A stretch of DNA of 64,000 bases, from NCBI GenBank assembly GCA_049663345.1, contig JBATDG010000075.1, positions 1 to 64,000 of the forward strand. The letters are read 5' to 3'. The translations under genes and the position numbers were made by a program. This document shows, in pieces, positions 1 through 9,451 of the stretch. Every line of letters starts with the position of its first letter. Positions within the stretch are counted from its first letter, which is position 1. The notes under the pieces are model-generated. The model worked only from the letters and a program-made list of their open reading frames with translations, was not told the origin of the DNA and did not search any database. The stretch is from SZUA-365 sp049663345. Lineage in GTDB: Bacteria; Bacteroidota; Ignavibacteria; SZUA-365.

Positions 1-35
1 TATGCGGGACAAGCATTTTCAATCGCTGTGCAGGG

Positions 36-959
36 TCACCAGCTTCCGCTCGAACCGCCGCCGCCGAAGCTTCCGCCGCCGCCGCTGAAACTGCTGCCTG
101 AAGAGGAACTGCCGCTGGACCATCCCGATGAGGATGACGACCAGCCGGAACTCTTCCAACCGCCTCCGCGAGAGGAACCCGAAGCCGCTTTTTTCGCCAT
201 GTTCTTTCCGAATTGCGTTTTCGGCAAAATGGTGTGCAGGATTGGATAGACGACTAAGTAGACCAGCAGAACAATGAATCCGAGTGATGTCTTCGATTCA
301 GCGGAAAGAATAAATGCAGGTGCGATGTAGAAGGGCATGAGAAAGCCATACATCATCCAGCCGGCACATCCCTCCATGAATACGCCCATGAGCGTGAACA
401 GTCCTATAAGGCTGAACCAGGCAATCATGAACGCCCATACAGGGAAATCATCGCTGGATGAGGTTGAGATATCGCTCTCCCCGATCGTACCATCCGCAAT
501 TGAAATCATGTCGGACAATCCTTCACGGATACCCGCCTCATAATCTCCCTGCTTGAATTTTGGAGTGATCACCGCGTCGATGACAAACGAGGTCATAGCA
601 TCAGTGAGCGAGGATTCGAGTCCGTAGCCGACTTCGATGCGAAGCTTGCGGTCATCCTTTGCAATCAGCAGCAGTGCGCCATTGTCAACACCTTTCTGTC
701 CGAGCTTCCATGTCTCGGCCACACGCAGCGAATACTCTTCGAGCGATTCGCCTTCAAGGGACGTAATTGTCAGCAGTACGATCTGATTTCCGGTACTGTC
801 TTCGTAAGCCGTCAGCATTGCCTCGAGTTCGGCAACTGCTCCCGTGCTCAGCATTTGTGCGTTGTCGTTGATATGTCCCGAAAGAAAGGGAACTTCCAAT
901 GCATACGCGGTTGCGATCAGAAGGAATAGCGCGGCGAGTATTAGTGTGATGCGTTTCAT
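36..959 (-). CDS. TPM-domain (YgcG-like) membrane protein with Gly/Ser-rich tail
   Basis: 307 residues from the ATG at 959, which opens a clear signal peptide (about residues 1-20, ending ATAYA-L); an in-frame ATG 14 codons upstream lies inside the preceding gene. A TPM domain (about 25-150) follows, with the typical DNGALLLIA and R-IEVGYGLE segments. Two or three hydrophobic spans lie between about 175 and 260, and the last 30 residues are almost only Gly, Ser and Trp, ending GGGGSSGSW, a tail characteristic of this family. The family is membrane-bound with an exported TPM domain; its biochemical role is unsettled (phosphatase activity has been proposed and a photosystem repair role shown in plants). 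It lies 10 bases after a second TPM gene, so they are probably co-transcribed. A lemA gene often sits beside such pairs but is not in view. The domain assignment is secure; the function is not. Confidence 0.85.
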   Translation of the reverse strand: MKRITLILAALFLLIATAYALEVPFLSGHINDNAQMLSTGAVAELEAMLTAYEDSTGNQIVLLTITSLEGESLEEYSLRVAETWKLGQKGVDNGALLLIAKDDRKLRIEVGYGLESSLTDAMTSFVIDAVITPKFKQGDYEAGIREGLSDMISIADGTIGESDISTSSSDDFPVWAFMIAWFSLIGLFTLMGVFMEGCAGWMMYGFLMPFYIAPAFILSAESKTSLGFIVLLVYLVVYPILHTILPKTQFGKNMAKKAASGSSRGGGWKSSGWSSSSSGWSSGSSSSGSSFSGGGGSFGGGGSSGSW

Positions 960-969
960 TCTGGCTCCA

Positions 970-1629
970 TCACGAATCACTGAAGCGGATGCGGTTGTCA
1001 AGCTCGTTCGTGTCGTCGGGACGGATCTCCACGCCGCTGCGTTCGAGCAACTCTCCGCATTTCCAGATGGCTTCGAGCATGCCTTCCGCAGCAGCGTTGT
1101 TGCGTATGGCGTCGACGATCACCTGCACGATGCCGTCCCATTCCTCCTGCTTGACGAGCTTGTTGATGCCTGAGTCGCCGAGGACGCGGACACGCCGCTC
1201 GAAAAGCGATATGAAGATGAGAATGCCCGTTCGCTCACGGGTGTTGAAGACCTCTTCGTCCACAAAGGCAAGTGCGGCGCGTTCGTCGACTCGCTGTTGG
1301 AGAATGCCGCCGACCACAAACAATCGTTTGACAGAAGGGACGAATGAAGTGACCAATCCGCCCACCGCAAAGGCCAGGATGACGAACACCCCTGATTCAG
1401 CGAATCCGAATGGCAGCCACAGATCAGTACCCATATCCACCAGAGCGAAAGCAAACAACATGAAGAATGCGAGCAGCAGACCCGCACGGAGCCATGCTTC
1501 GGGGTAGGTGTCGCTGCGTCCCACTATAAACGGGACGATCTCACCCGAGGTGCGCTGTTCCGCTTCCTTGACTGCATCGGCGATGCGCTTTTTATCCTGT
1601 TCGGAAAAGAGAGTCTCTGGTTTGAGCAT
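970..1629 (-). CDS. TPM-domain membrane protein, second of a pair
   Basis: 219 residues from the ATG at 1629 (MLKPETLF); an in-frame ATG at 1686 would add residues that overlap the proposed promoter. An N-terminal helix leads into SGEIVPFIV (about 27-36), the start of a TPM domain. Two membrane spans (about 46-68 and 75-97) interrupt the domain. The segment AFVDEEVFNTRERTGILIFI (about 120-139) resumes it, which is the usual arrangement in the soluble-faced TPM subfamily. There is no signal peptide. It is the first gene of a two-gene minus-strand unit with the TPM protein at 36-959. Partnership of the two TPM types at the membrane is inferred from their spacing. Confidence 0.82.
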   Translation of the reverse strand: MLKPETLFSEQDKKRIADAVKEAEQRTSGEIVPFIVGRSDTYPEAWLRAGLLLAFFMLFAFALVDMGTDLWLPFGFAESGVFVILAFAVGGLVTSFVPSVKRLFVVGGILQQRVDERAALAFVDEEVFNTRERTGILIFISLFERRVRVLGDSGINKLVKQEEWDGIVQVIVDAIRNNAAAEGMLEAIWKCGELLERSGVEIRPDDTNELDNRIRFSDS

Positions 1630-1657
1630 TGAAGAACCGATTTGTGATGAATACGGA

Positions 1658-1686
1658 AAAATAGGGCGTAACCGGGCAAGAGGCAA
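1658..1686 (-). promoter_or_regulatory. Candidate promoter for the TPM pair
   Basis: On the minus strand TTGCCT is followed after 17 bases by TATTTT. The downstream element reads TATTTTTC, seven of eight positions of the TAnnTTTG motif known from Bacteroidota. It ends about 29 bases before the ATG at 1629, which leaves a short leader without an obvious Shine-Dalgarno site. Confidence 0.4.
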
Positions 1687-1740
1687 TAGGCACCCGCGTT
1701 CGTCCAGCTCCGGTGGACTATGGCGCGAAGAACACAGTAC

Positions 1741-1795
1741 CGCGGAGCGCCGGCTCCGCGCTGGCCGAGCCCCGAAGGGGCGGCACGCTTTGCCG
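1741..1795. repeat. Stack of three short perfect hairpins
   Basis: Three stems follow one another: CGCGGAGC/GCTCCGCG (1741-1760), GCCCC/GGGGC (1769-1781) and CGGCA/TGCCG (1781-1795). None is followed by a T-run, so a simple terminator is unlikely. They lie in the 309-base gap between the divergent TPM pair and the VWA protein. The rest of that gap (1796-1938) is unremarkable except for a pyrimidine-rich stretch near 1865-1910. This looks like a decayed dispersed palindromic element. Confidence 0.5.
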
Positions 1796-1938
1796 GATCT
1801 GTCACAGAGACATCAATGCGGTGTCATACATTCGCAATGTTGTGGGAAAACGGTTACGTCGAAGCCTACTGCTTTTTTCCCGGCACTTGCGTATCTTTTT
1901 CCTTTTATACCTGATCAGTGAATCACGGAGGATTTTAC

Positions 1939-4863
1939 ATGAGACGATGCAAGGGAATTGCGGCATTAGTGCTGCTGGTGCTGCTGTATGTCCCAATGGC
2001 CTATGCGCAGCTTTCAATTGAAGTGCAGGATGTTGAGACCGCGGCATTCCCGGATGTCACGGCGAACGTGATAGTGCGGCAAGGCGGCGTGATCGTGCGC
2101 AGCACGGATAGTTCTAATTTTAAACTCGTCGAGGACGGGTTTAAACAGTCGCCGCTGCACCTGATCCACCCGCTTCCCACAAAAAGCTTTTCGATGTCAA
2201 TCGTCATCGCTGTGGGATCCACGATGACGGCGGGCGATGTCGCCTTCGCAAAAGGACTCGCCTCCCGGCTGGTTGAACGGCTGGATGGTTTGCTGGACGA
2301 GGCCGCCGTTATCACCTATGATGGTAACGCGCTTGAACTTCAGGCAATGACATCGATCAAACCCATTCTGCTGCAGCGCATCGACGGAGTCGCTCCCACC
2401 GGTGGTTCCAACTTCATCTGGGACGGCGGTTATTTCGGAGTGTCTTATCTTCTTAACAACGGCACTCATCCCTCGCGCACAACAGTCATTCTGTCCAACG
2501 GCAAGGGAGACGGAGGTGCGAGAGACGTGCAGCAGGTTATCGATCTTGCCAAGGCTGGCGGCGTGAAGGTCCACTGCTACGGCATCAATGCGGTGACCAG
2601 CGATTCGCAGATGCGGCAGCTGTGTCAGGAGACAGGAGGTACGTACTACACCAACACCGATCTCATGGTGCAGGAACTCATCGATGATCTCAACGGAACG
2701 CCAGCGGCGTCAGCCCTGAAATATCGCAGCGATAACCTCTGCCGCGACGGACAGGCGCGCAGCCTGAACGTGCAGGTGAAAATGGTTAATGACAGTGTGA
2801 ATGCGACATTCAGCGCTCCGCTTGCTGCGAACTCGAGCGGCAACGTCACTTTGACCATCAAGACTGATACTGCGACGATTGTTTCGGACAAGACGAAGGA
2901 AGTGGCTCTGCTCATTTCGCCGGCAGTCCAAAGTCAACGTCTTTATGGTGGGACTATCTCACTTTCTTTCGATACATCAATATTGAGCATAGAGGGCGTG
3001 ACCACCACCGGCCATCTTGCCGAAGGTCTTGCGGCTGCTGTCGCAATGACCGCCTCAGGAGCGGATGTGACGCTCACTGGCGCTTCAAGGCTCATCGGCA
3101 GCGGCGCTCTGCTGACGCTCACATTCAAAGGTGCGGCTGTGCAGACGAACACCGATGTGCAGGTGCAGGTCAGCAGCGTGGTGCTTGATCGTGGTTGCGT
3201 AACTGCCCAGACAGGAAGCGCGCGAATCACTGTGCGCCCACAAACGGCCTCACTTTCCACCAAGGCGGGATCCGTGGTATTCAACTGGGATGGACCTGCG
3301 AATCGATACTCGCCCGATCCTGCTGTCCTGACGGTAGAGGTAACGAACAACGGGGACCTCCCGCTCAGCGGCATAGAAGCCACCCTGGAGCAATCCAGTG
3401 ACGTGCGCGTTGCCTATGGCGGCAGCCTCAAAGTCGGCGTAGAGCCCTCATCGCTTGCTCCCGGCGACAAAGGAATAGCGACATGGTACGTGCAGGCGCA
3501 GCCGCAGGCCAGCGAGAAAACCGCTCAGATCAATGCGCAGATTACATCGGCCGAAGGCGCCGGGGCGCAGCAGCGACTGTTCCTGAATATCAAGGCCGCG
3601 ACATCGGCTGTAGCCATGCTCTGCGAGGCAGATGTCATCACGGTCACAGGCGGGATTTACTCACCGGACCCCGCAGTTGTGCGCGCAGTGCTCACATCTG
3701 CCGGAACGAACGATAGTCCCGCAGGCGACGTCACCATAACACTTCCGATGGAACTCACACTCGACGGCGGTCCGGTAACACAATCCTTCACTGCAATGAC
3801 GTCGGGCGACAACACGACGCTGCACTGGCCGATCCGCTACCCGCAGCCCGCTGTCCGCACAGACTATCCGATCACGCTTGTTCGATCGGCTGCCGGCTAT
3901 CCCTCCGACACCTGTCACGTGATGCTGACTGTGCCGGTGCTCACCGCAGCACAGCTCGATGCGACCTGCAGCGTAACGCCGCAGGACATCGACAGTACGG
4001 TCACGGAAGTCACATACAGCGTGACTGTGCGCAATACCGGGAATGCCAATGCCGTGAATGTTTCTGCGGCTGTCATTGTCCCGGTAGGGTTCTCACTCGG
4101 CGCCGGTGAAACTGCAACGAAACCTGTCGCCGATCCGCTCGCACCCGGTACTTCGGGCGCCGTGAGCTGGAAACTGATTCCCGCCGCAAGACAAAACTGC
4201 AGCGACACTCAGGTAAACATCGGAACGCTTGCTCAGCAAACCGGCGGCGCTCCGGCGCAGTGTGCGGCTTCGGCAACATTCAAGGCGGGAAACAATCTGC
4301 TTCCGGAAATCCGGTCGGCATCTCCGCTGGACACGATTGTGCCCGGGACGAACCAGACGTTCGACATCGATGTCTATGATGAGGAACGCGGTACGCTGAA
4401 GTACGAATGGTTCCTCGACGGCAATGCCACCGGTACCGATGACCAGCAGTTCAGCCACACGTTTGCCACAACCGGTGATTACCTCGTGCGAGTCGATATC
4501 TATGACAACTGCACCGTAAACGGCGGACCGGCGGTTTCCTACACCTGGAAGGTCTACGTCTATAACCCGACGGGTATAGAGAATCCGGCCGCCGCTGCCG
4601 AATATGCAATCCTCGGCAATTATCCGAATCCCTTCAATCCCGGAACTGTGATTTCGTACCGGCTGCCTGAAGGACGCCACGACCTCCGGTTTGAAATCCT
4701 CGACGCAGCGGGACGTCATGTCCGTACGCTCCTTGAGGGCGAACAGTCCGGCGGGCATCATCAGCTTGCATTCGATGCTTCGGGACTTCCCACCGGCAGC
4801 TATCTTGCGCGGCTGATAAGCGATGGTGTTGTTCGCACCCATCGGATGATTCTTCTCAAATAA
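1939..4863 (+). CDS. T9SS-sorted modular surface protein (VWA, cohesin-like, CARDB-like, PKD)
   Basis: 974 residues from the ATG at 1939, chosen because GGAGG lies about 8 bases upstream and a signal peptide begins at once (MRRCKG through AYAQ, residue 24). A VWA-type domain spans about 84-245, but the DxSxS metal site is degenerate (AVGST at 91-95). Next comes a cohesin-like beta domain (SFDTSILSIEGV, later GALLTLTFKG). Two repeats with VTNNGD and VRNTGNAN motifs resemble CARDB/DUF11 domains. A PKD-like module follows (LKYEWFLDG, then TGDYLVRVDIYD), and a T9SS type A sorting domain closes the protein (NYPNPFNPGTVISY to the last Lys). It is probably exported by Sec, passed through the T9SS and attached at or released from the cell surface. 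Ligands are unknown. Confidence 0.85.
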   Translation: MRRCKGIAALVLLVLLYVPMAYAQLSIEVQDVETAAFPDVTANVIVRQGGVIVRSTDSSNFKLVEDGFKQSPLHLIHPLPTKSFSMSIVIAVGSTMTAGDVAFAKGLASRLVERLDGLLDEAAVITYDGNALELQAMTSIKPILLQRIDGVAPTGGSNFIWDGGYFGVSYLLNNGTHPSRTTVILSNGKGDGGARDVQQVIDLAKAGGVKVHCYGINAVTSDSQMRQLCQETGGTYYTNTDLMVQELIDDLNGTPAASALKYRSDNLCRDGQARSLNVQVKMVNDSVNATFSAPLAANSSGNVTLTIKTDTATIVSDKTKEVALLISPAVQSQRLYGGTISLSFDTSILSIEGVTTTGHLAEGLAAAVAMTASGADVTLTGASRLIGSGALLTLTFKGAAVQTNTDVQVQVSSVVLDRGCVTAQTGSARITVRPQTASLSTKAGSVVFNWDGPANRYSPDPAVLTVEVTNNGDLPLSGIEATLEQSSDVRVAYGGSLKVGVEPSSLAPGDKGIATWYVQAQPQASEKTAQINAQITSAEGAGAQQRLFLNIKAATSAVAMLCEADVITVTGGIYSPDPAVVRAVLTSAGTNDSPAGDVTITLPMELTLDGGPVTQSFTAMTSGDNTTLHWPIRYPQPAVRTDYPITLVRSAAGYPSDTCHVMLTVPVLTAAQLDATCSVTPQDIDSTVTEVTYSVTVRNTGNANAVNVSAAVIVPVGFSLGAGETATKPVADPLAPGTSGAVSWKLIPAARQNCSDTQVNIGTLAQQTGGAPAQCAASATFKAGNNLLPEIRSASPLDTIVPGTNQTFDIDVYDEERGTLKYEWFLDGNATGTDDQQFSHTFATTGDYLVRVDIYDNCTVNGGPAVSYTWKVYVYNPTGIENPAAAAEYAILGNYPNPFNPGTVISYRLPEGRHDLRFEILDAAGRHVRTLLEGEQSGGHHQLAFDASGLPTGSYLARLISDGVVRTHRMILLK

Positions 4864-4876
4864 GGTCGAAGGAATA

Positions 4877-7357
4877 ATGGAACGAAGGAATGATGGAAAG
4901 ATGGACCCGGTGATAAAATGCCGGAGTTCTCTTTCCATCGTTCCGTTTTTCCAGCTTTCCATACTGCTCATTCTTTTTTCCATTTTCGCTCCGAACATTT
5001 ATTCGCAGGATTTCGGACGACGCGAGCGTTCGTACGATGTTCTGCATTACCGCATTGACGTGCGGCTCAATGAGTCCGCCCGGAGGGTCGATGGCGTGGT
5101 GGAAATCACGCTGCAGCCGCTTCGGAGCTCGATCGATACAGTCGTACTGGATGCGGTGGATATGGACATTCGCTCCGTGCGCATTGCTGCGCCCAACGGG
5201 GAATTCAACGCAGAATCCCGTTGGAACTACGACTCGACAAGGCTGCGCATTATGCTGCCGCGTCCGCTGACGCATGGGGAGCAGCGCAGTTTCCGCATCG
5301 CCTACTCCTGCACTCCTCAGCGCGGCCTCTACTTCATCGCGCCCGATGCCAGCTTCCCGGACGATCCTCGGCAGATTTGGACTCAGGGACAGGGCGAGGA
5401 CAATCGCTACTGGTTCCCCTGCTACGACTTCCCCAACGACAAGGCCACGAGCGAAATCCTTCTCACAGTCGATACCGCTCTGCAGACGCTCAGCAACGGC
5501 GCACTCGATTCGCGCAACGACAACGGCGACGGCACCGCAACCTGGCATTGGCGTCAGGAACTTCCGCACAGCAGCTATCTGATCATGCTCGCTGCGGGGA
5601 AGTACGGCGTGTTCCACGAGACCCGCGACGGGATAGCGGTTGACTCGTGGCATTATCCGTCGGATGATGCACGCGATGTGCGGCGAACTTTCGACGATAC
5701 CGAAGATATGCTGGCCTTTTTCTCCGAATACACGCAGCTGCGGTATCCCTGGACGAAGTACGTGCAGGTGCCGGTGCGCCATTTTCTTTACGGCGGCATG
5801 GAGAATACCAGCGCTACAGTGATGGCCGACACGCGGCTGGTCGTGGACGCCCGCGCCTCCCTTGACTATGATCCCCAGCCGCTGATCGCGCATGAACTCG
5901 CGCATCAGTGGTTCGGCGACTATGTCACTTACGTCGACTGGAGCAACGAGTGGCTGAACGAAGGCTTCGCCACATTTTTTCAGCAGCTGTGGACGCGTGA
6001 GCGCTTCGGGGAAGACGACTTCATCATGCAGCGCTTCAACGGCATTCGCAGCTACCTGGACTGGGCCGACCGGGCCGGAAGATTTCCGGTGGTCGCTGCA
6101 CATCGCGGCGGTTCGGCGAACACGTACTCGAAAGGCGCTGCGGTGCTGCACATGCTTCGAGCCATTACGGGTGAGGAAGAATTCCGGCGTGTGATTGCTT
6201 CATGGCTCAAACGATTCGCCCTCGGCAGCGTCGAAACCAACGATCTCAAACGCACGGTGGAGGATGTCACCGGACGCAGCATGGAGTGGTTCTTTGAACA
6301 GTGGCTGTACAAGGCGGGGTATCCTGAAATTTCGGTGACGCGTGAGACGGTGGCGGATGGAGATTCGCTGCGCCTCACATTTATACAGACACAGACTGTC
6401 GATTCGCTCTGCGGCTATTTTCGTCTGCCGCTCATGCTGAGATGGCCCGGTGGACGCACGGAAACGATATGGCTCGAAGGGGCGAGCACGACCGCCGCTT
6501 TCGCGATCGATGGGGAAGACGATCGCTTCCTTGAGTTCGATCCAAAGAACATTATCTGCGGACGCCTCAATGTGGACTACACTCTCGAAGAGCGGATCCG
6601 GATTTTGAGGGAGGCTGGGAGTCCCGCTCAACGCATTCTCGCTATCGAGCAGCTCGCTCCGCAGGCAGAGCAGGAGAAAGTACGCGAAGCGCTGTTCACT
6701 GCCGCCCTCTCCGATCCTCATCGCGATGTGCGAAAATCTGCTGCAACCAAATTGGCGAATCTGAATTCCGACACAATTTCTTTTGCCGGAGAACTCAGGG
6801 AAATTTTTGTGAAACTGACGAATGACGGTTTTTCCGGTGTTCGTTCCACTGCTCTCAACGGATTAAATAATTTCCGCGACCCGCTTCTCATCCCGCTATT
6901 CCGCCGGATGCTGGAGGATTCAAGTTATTACGTTGAAGCCTCGGCCATGAACTGCATCCTGAGTGTTGACTCCATCGGGAGCACAGAGGTCGTGCGTGAG
7001 CGTCTCGAAAAAAAATCTTACTCCGACATCCTTCAGCTGGCAGCGATGGATTGGGTACAGAAATATCAGTATCTGCAGTTCATACCGCTGCTGCGCGGGC
7101 TTGCCGCACCGGGACACAACGTCGCTGTGCGTACGAAATCCTTTGAAACGCTGCTTCTTCTGCAGGATGCGCCTGAAGTGCTGCATGCACTGATTCTGGG
7201 CTGGATTGACGAACCACACGCTCCCATTCGCGTATGGGCGGTGTCTGCGCTGCGCCTTTTCGGCGATGCCGAGGCTCGCCGCGTGCTGCTTCCGAGAGTC
7301 CCGGCGGAGAAAAATCCGCGTGTCCGATCGGTCATGCGGGAGCTATACGGTCTGTGA
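4877..7357 (+). CDS. Secreted M1-family aminopeptidase with C-terminal HEAT-like repeats
   Basis: 826 residues. The ATG at 4877 has AAGGA 4 bases upstream; an ATG at 4901 lacks a spaced Shine-Dalgarno site. A hydrophobic segment (about 22-42) ending IYSQ suggests a signal peptide. The M1 hallmarks are present: the substrate-anchoring GGMEN near 305-309, the zinc motif H339-E-L-A-H343 with the third ligand E362 in NEGF, exactly 18 residues after the second His, and the family's conserved WFGDYVT. From about residue 575 the chain changes to helical repeats (for example DPHRDVRKSAATKLANL) that look like HEAT repeats. The enzyme should remove N-terminal residues from peptides in the periplasm or outside the cell. 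The start codon lies beside an inverted repeat that could fold over the initiation region. Confidence 0.9.
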   Translation: MERRNDGKMDPVIKCRSSLSIVPFFQLSILLILFSIFAPNIYSQDFGRRERSYDVLHYRIDVRLNESARRVDGVVEITLQPLRSSIDTVVLDAVDMDIRSVRIAAPNGEFNAESRWNYDSTRLRIMLPRPLTHGEQRSFRIAYSCTPQRGLYFIAPDASFPDDPRQIWTQGQGEDNRYWFPCYDFPNDKATSEILLTVDTALQTLSNGALDSRNDNGDGTATWHWRQELPHSSYLIMLAAGKYGVFHETRDGIAVDSWHYPSDDARDVRRTFDDTEDMLAFFSEYTQLRYPWTKYVQVPVRHFLYGGMENTSATVMADTRLVVDARASLDYDPQPLIAHELAHQWFGDYVTYVDWSNEWLNEGFATFFQQLWTRERFGEDDFIMQRFNGIRSYLDWADRAGRFPVVAAHRGGSANTYSKGAAVLHMLRAITGEEEFRRVIASWLKRFALGSVETNDLKRTVEDVTGRSMEWFFEQWLYKAGYPEISVTRETVADGDSLRLTFIQTQTVDSLCGYFRLPLMLRWPGGRTETIWLEGASTTAAFAIDGEDDRFLEFDPKNIICGRLNVDYTLEERIRILREAGSPAQRILAIEQLAPQAEQEKVREALFTAALSDPHRDVRKSAATKLANLNSDTISFAGELREIFVKLTNDGFSGVRSTALNGLNNFRDPLLIPLFRRMLEDSSYYVEASAMNCILSVDSIGSTEVVRERLEKKSYSDILQLAAMDWVQKYQYLQFIPLLRGLAAPGHNVAVRTKSFETLLLLQDAPEVLHALILGWIDEPHAPIRVWAVSALRLFGDAEARRVLLPRVPAEKNPRVRSVMRELYGL
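4887..4944. repeat. Inverted GGAATGATGGAAAG-type repeat in the start region of the aminopeptidase gene
   Basis: Bases 4887-4900 and 4931-4944 are inverted copies differing at one of 14 positions. Both are embedded in wider runs of GGAA/ATGGAA units (about 4868-4904) and their complement (to about 4963). The element lies just 3' of the preceding T9SS gene and encodes the first residues and part of the signal peptide of the next gene. It resembles the short A/G-rich repeat families seen in other gaps of this window. Confidence 0.6.
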
Positions 7358-7394
7358 CCGATTCGCCGTTTCACAACAATGCCGTCATATTGAA

Positions 7395-7425
7395 TTGACT
7401 TTATAGCCAACCTACCATATATTTG
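7395..7425 (+). promoter_or_regulatory. Promoter upstream of secD
   Basis: TTGACT at 7395-7400 is followed by 17 bases and TATATT at 7418-7423. Extended by two bases this reads TATATTTG, an exact match to TAnnTTTG, the -7 element of the Bacteroidota primary sigma factor. The leader to the GTG at 7500 would be about 70 bases and contains a T-run and a GGAGG. Confidence 0.7.
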
Positions 7426-7499
7426 TCTCTCTGAGCCATTTTGAAATTGTTTTTTTTGAGTTGTTCTACATATATCTGACGTTGGAGGTCTGACTGGCC

Positions 7500-9401
7500 G
7501 TGAAGAAATATCTATTCCGGATCACCCTGATTGTCGCTTCTCTGTTGTTCGCAGCATATCTGCTCTATCCGACGTATATGGATTCCGTATACTCGGGAAA
7601 ACTGGACCAGCTTACCAATGCCGACAGCACGAAATATTTCGATGAAAACGAAGAGTCCATCCGAAGCGCGCGCGATGCGCGGCTGAAGCTGGGTCTCGAT
7701 CTCCAAGGCGGGATGTATGTAACGCTTGAAGTCGATATCATCGAGCTGCTCACCAAGCTTGCGAAAAACGAGGACGACAACCTCCGCGAGATCATTGATG
7801 AAGTACGCAAAGAATCACTTACGAGTGATGAAACTGTCATTGACCTTTTTGTTCGCAAAGTCGATGAGCGAGGCATGCGTCTGAGCCGGTACTACGGAGA
7901 TATCCGCGATACCAATGGCGAAGTGACTACCAAGCTGAACGATGAAGCTGAAAAAGCTGTTGAGCGCGCGCTCGAGATTATTCGCAACCGTATTGATCAA
8001 TACGGAGTCGCGGAAGTTTCGATCACCCGCAGCGGCAGCCGCCGAATCATCCTCGAGCTTCCGGGCGTGAGCGATGAGCAGGAAGTCCGCAAGCTCATCC
8101 AGGAAACCGCACAGCTTGAATTCAAATTGCTGGCGGATGAGAACACACAGCTGAAGGCCTTCACGAATATCGACAAGGTGCTGCTCGGCAAGCCCATCGA
8201 GGAAGCCGTCGACAGTGCTGCGCTCGCAGGAGACACTACTGCAGTCGTTTCCGAGAGCATGGCCGCTGCCGACTCTGCCAAGAGCAAGTCGGATTCGCTT
8301 GCTAAGGCGAGCATGACCCAGGAGCAGAAAGCCGCTGAGTGGCAGAAAGAGCATCCCTTCTTCGCATTGTTTGCGGGGAGCCAGGGGCAAGGCGGATTGT
8401 ATGCTACGGTTGAGCAGCGCGAGCGCATCAATAATATTCTCAAGCGTTCGGATGTTCGGAATGCTATTCCCGAGGATGTTTCCTTCGCATGGAGCGCCAA
8501 GCCACGTCTGACAAACGAAGGTGCCGATATTTTTGAATTTTACATTCTCAAGCGCAAGCCCGAGCTGACCGGTGAGGTGATCACGAACGCACGCGCACAG
8601 ACGGATCAGGCCGGTCTCGGCGGTGCCGTTGTTACCATGCAGATGGACAACGAGGGTTCGCGTGAGTGGGCCCGCATCACCGGAGCCAACGTCAACAAGC
8701 AAATCGCGATCGTGCTTGACAACGCGGTGTTCTCTGCTCCCAACGTGCGGCAGAAGATCATCGGCGGCAATTCGCAGATCGAGGGGATGGAGAATATGGA
8801 AGAAGCCCGTTTGCTCGAAATCGTGCTCAAGGCCGGTGCACTTCCCGCACCTGTCGAGATCATCGAAGAGCGCACTGTCGGACCGTCCCTCGGTGAGGAT
8901 TCCATTACCAAGGGTCTCAATTCCTTCCTGATCGGCTTCGCCGTCATCATTATCTTCATGGTGCTTTACTACCAGTTCGGCGGTGTCCCTGCCGACATTG
9001 CATTGATTTTCAACGTGACGTTCATTCTTGCCATTCTGGCGGGATTCCACGGAACGCTGACCTTGCCTGGAATCGCGGGTATTTTGCTCACGGTGGGTAT
9101 GGCCGTCGATGCGAACGTGCTCATCAACGAGCGCATTCGTGAAGAATTCGGTACCGGCAAGACGATGCGCGCGGCGATCGATTCGGGGTATGCCCGTGCG
9201 TTCCCGGCCATCATTGACTCGAACCTGACCACGCTGCTCACGACGATCATTCTCTACCAGTTCGGTTCCGGTCCCATCCAGGGCTTCGCGCTGACGCTTA
9301 TGATCGGTATCTTCTGCTCGCTGTTCACCGCGATCGTGATGACGCGCGTCATTTTCGAAATCACCCTTGACAAGGCACCGGGCGTCGTAAAATTCGGATG
9401 A
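7500..9401 (+). CDS. secD: Protein translocase subunit SecD
   Basis: 633 residues with a GTG start at 7500; GGAGG lies about 11 bases upstream. The N-terminal membrane segment is at about 8-24. The motif LGLDLQGGMYVTLEV begins near 62. The P1 head has an acidic, Ala/Ser-rich stretch at about 235-285 (many AADSAKSKSD-like residues), probably a disordered insertion. The C-terminal half carries the five clustered transmembrane helices, with GMAVDANVLINERIREE in the conserved region. Together with SecF it uses the proton-motive force to help complete protein export through SecYEG and to release substrates on the periplasmic side. secF follows 50 bases later. A separate secD and secF, rather than a fusion, argues against a classical Bacteroidota host. 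Confidence 0.97.
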   Translation: MKKYLFRITLIVASLLFAAYLLYPTYMDSVYSGKLDQLTNADSTKYFDENEESIRSARDARLKLGLDLQGGMYVTLEVDIIELLTKLAKNEDDNLREIIDEVRKESLTSDETVIDLFVRKVDERGMRLSRYYGDIRDTNGEVTTKLNDEAEKAVERALEIIRNRIDQYGVAEVSITRSGSRRIILELPGVSDEQEVRKLIQETAQLEFKLLADENTQLKAFTNIDKVLLGKPIEEAVDSAALAGDTTAVVSESMAAADSAKSKSDSLAKASMTQEQKAAEWQKEHPFFALFAGSQGQGGLYATVEQRERINNILKRSDVRNAIPEDVSFAWSAKPRLTNEGADIFEFYILKRKPELTGEVITNARAQTDQAGLGGAVVTMQMDNEGSREWARITGANVNKQIAIVLDNAVFSAPNVRQKIIGGNSQIEGMENMEEARLLEIVLKAGALPAPVEIIEERTVGPSLGEDSITKGLNSFLIGFAVIIIFMVLYYQFGGVPADIALIFNVTFILAILAGFHGTLTLPGIAGILLTVGMAVDANVLINERIREEFGTGKTMRAAIDSGYARAFPAIIDSNLTTLLTTIILYQFGSGPIQGFALTLMIGIFCSLFTAIVMTRVIFEITLDKAPGVVKFG

Positions 9402-9451
9402 CCCGAACTGAATATCAGCAACGAAAGTGATCCAGGAGTAAATACAGAGTC

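Noticed and set aside
4093..6151. Long minus-strand frames (301 and 431 residues) opposite the T9SS cargo and the M1 peptidase
   Set aside because: They mirror clear genes, have no family motif or initiation site, and their composition (rich in Arg, His, Val) is that of antisense frames in GC-rich DNA.
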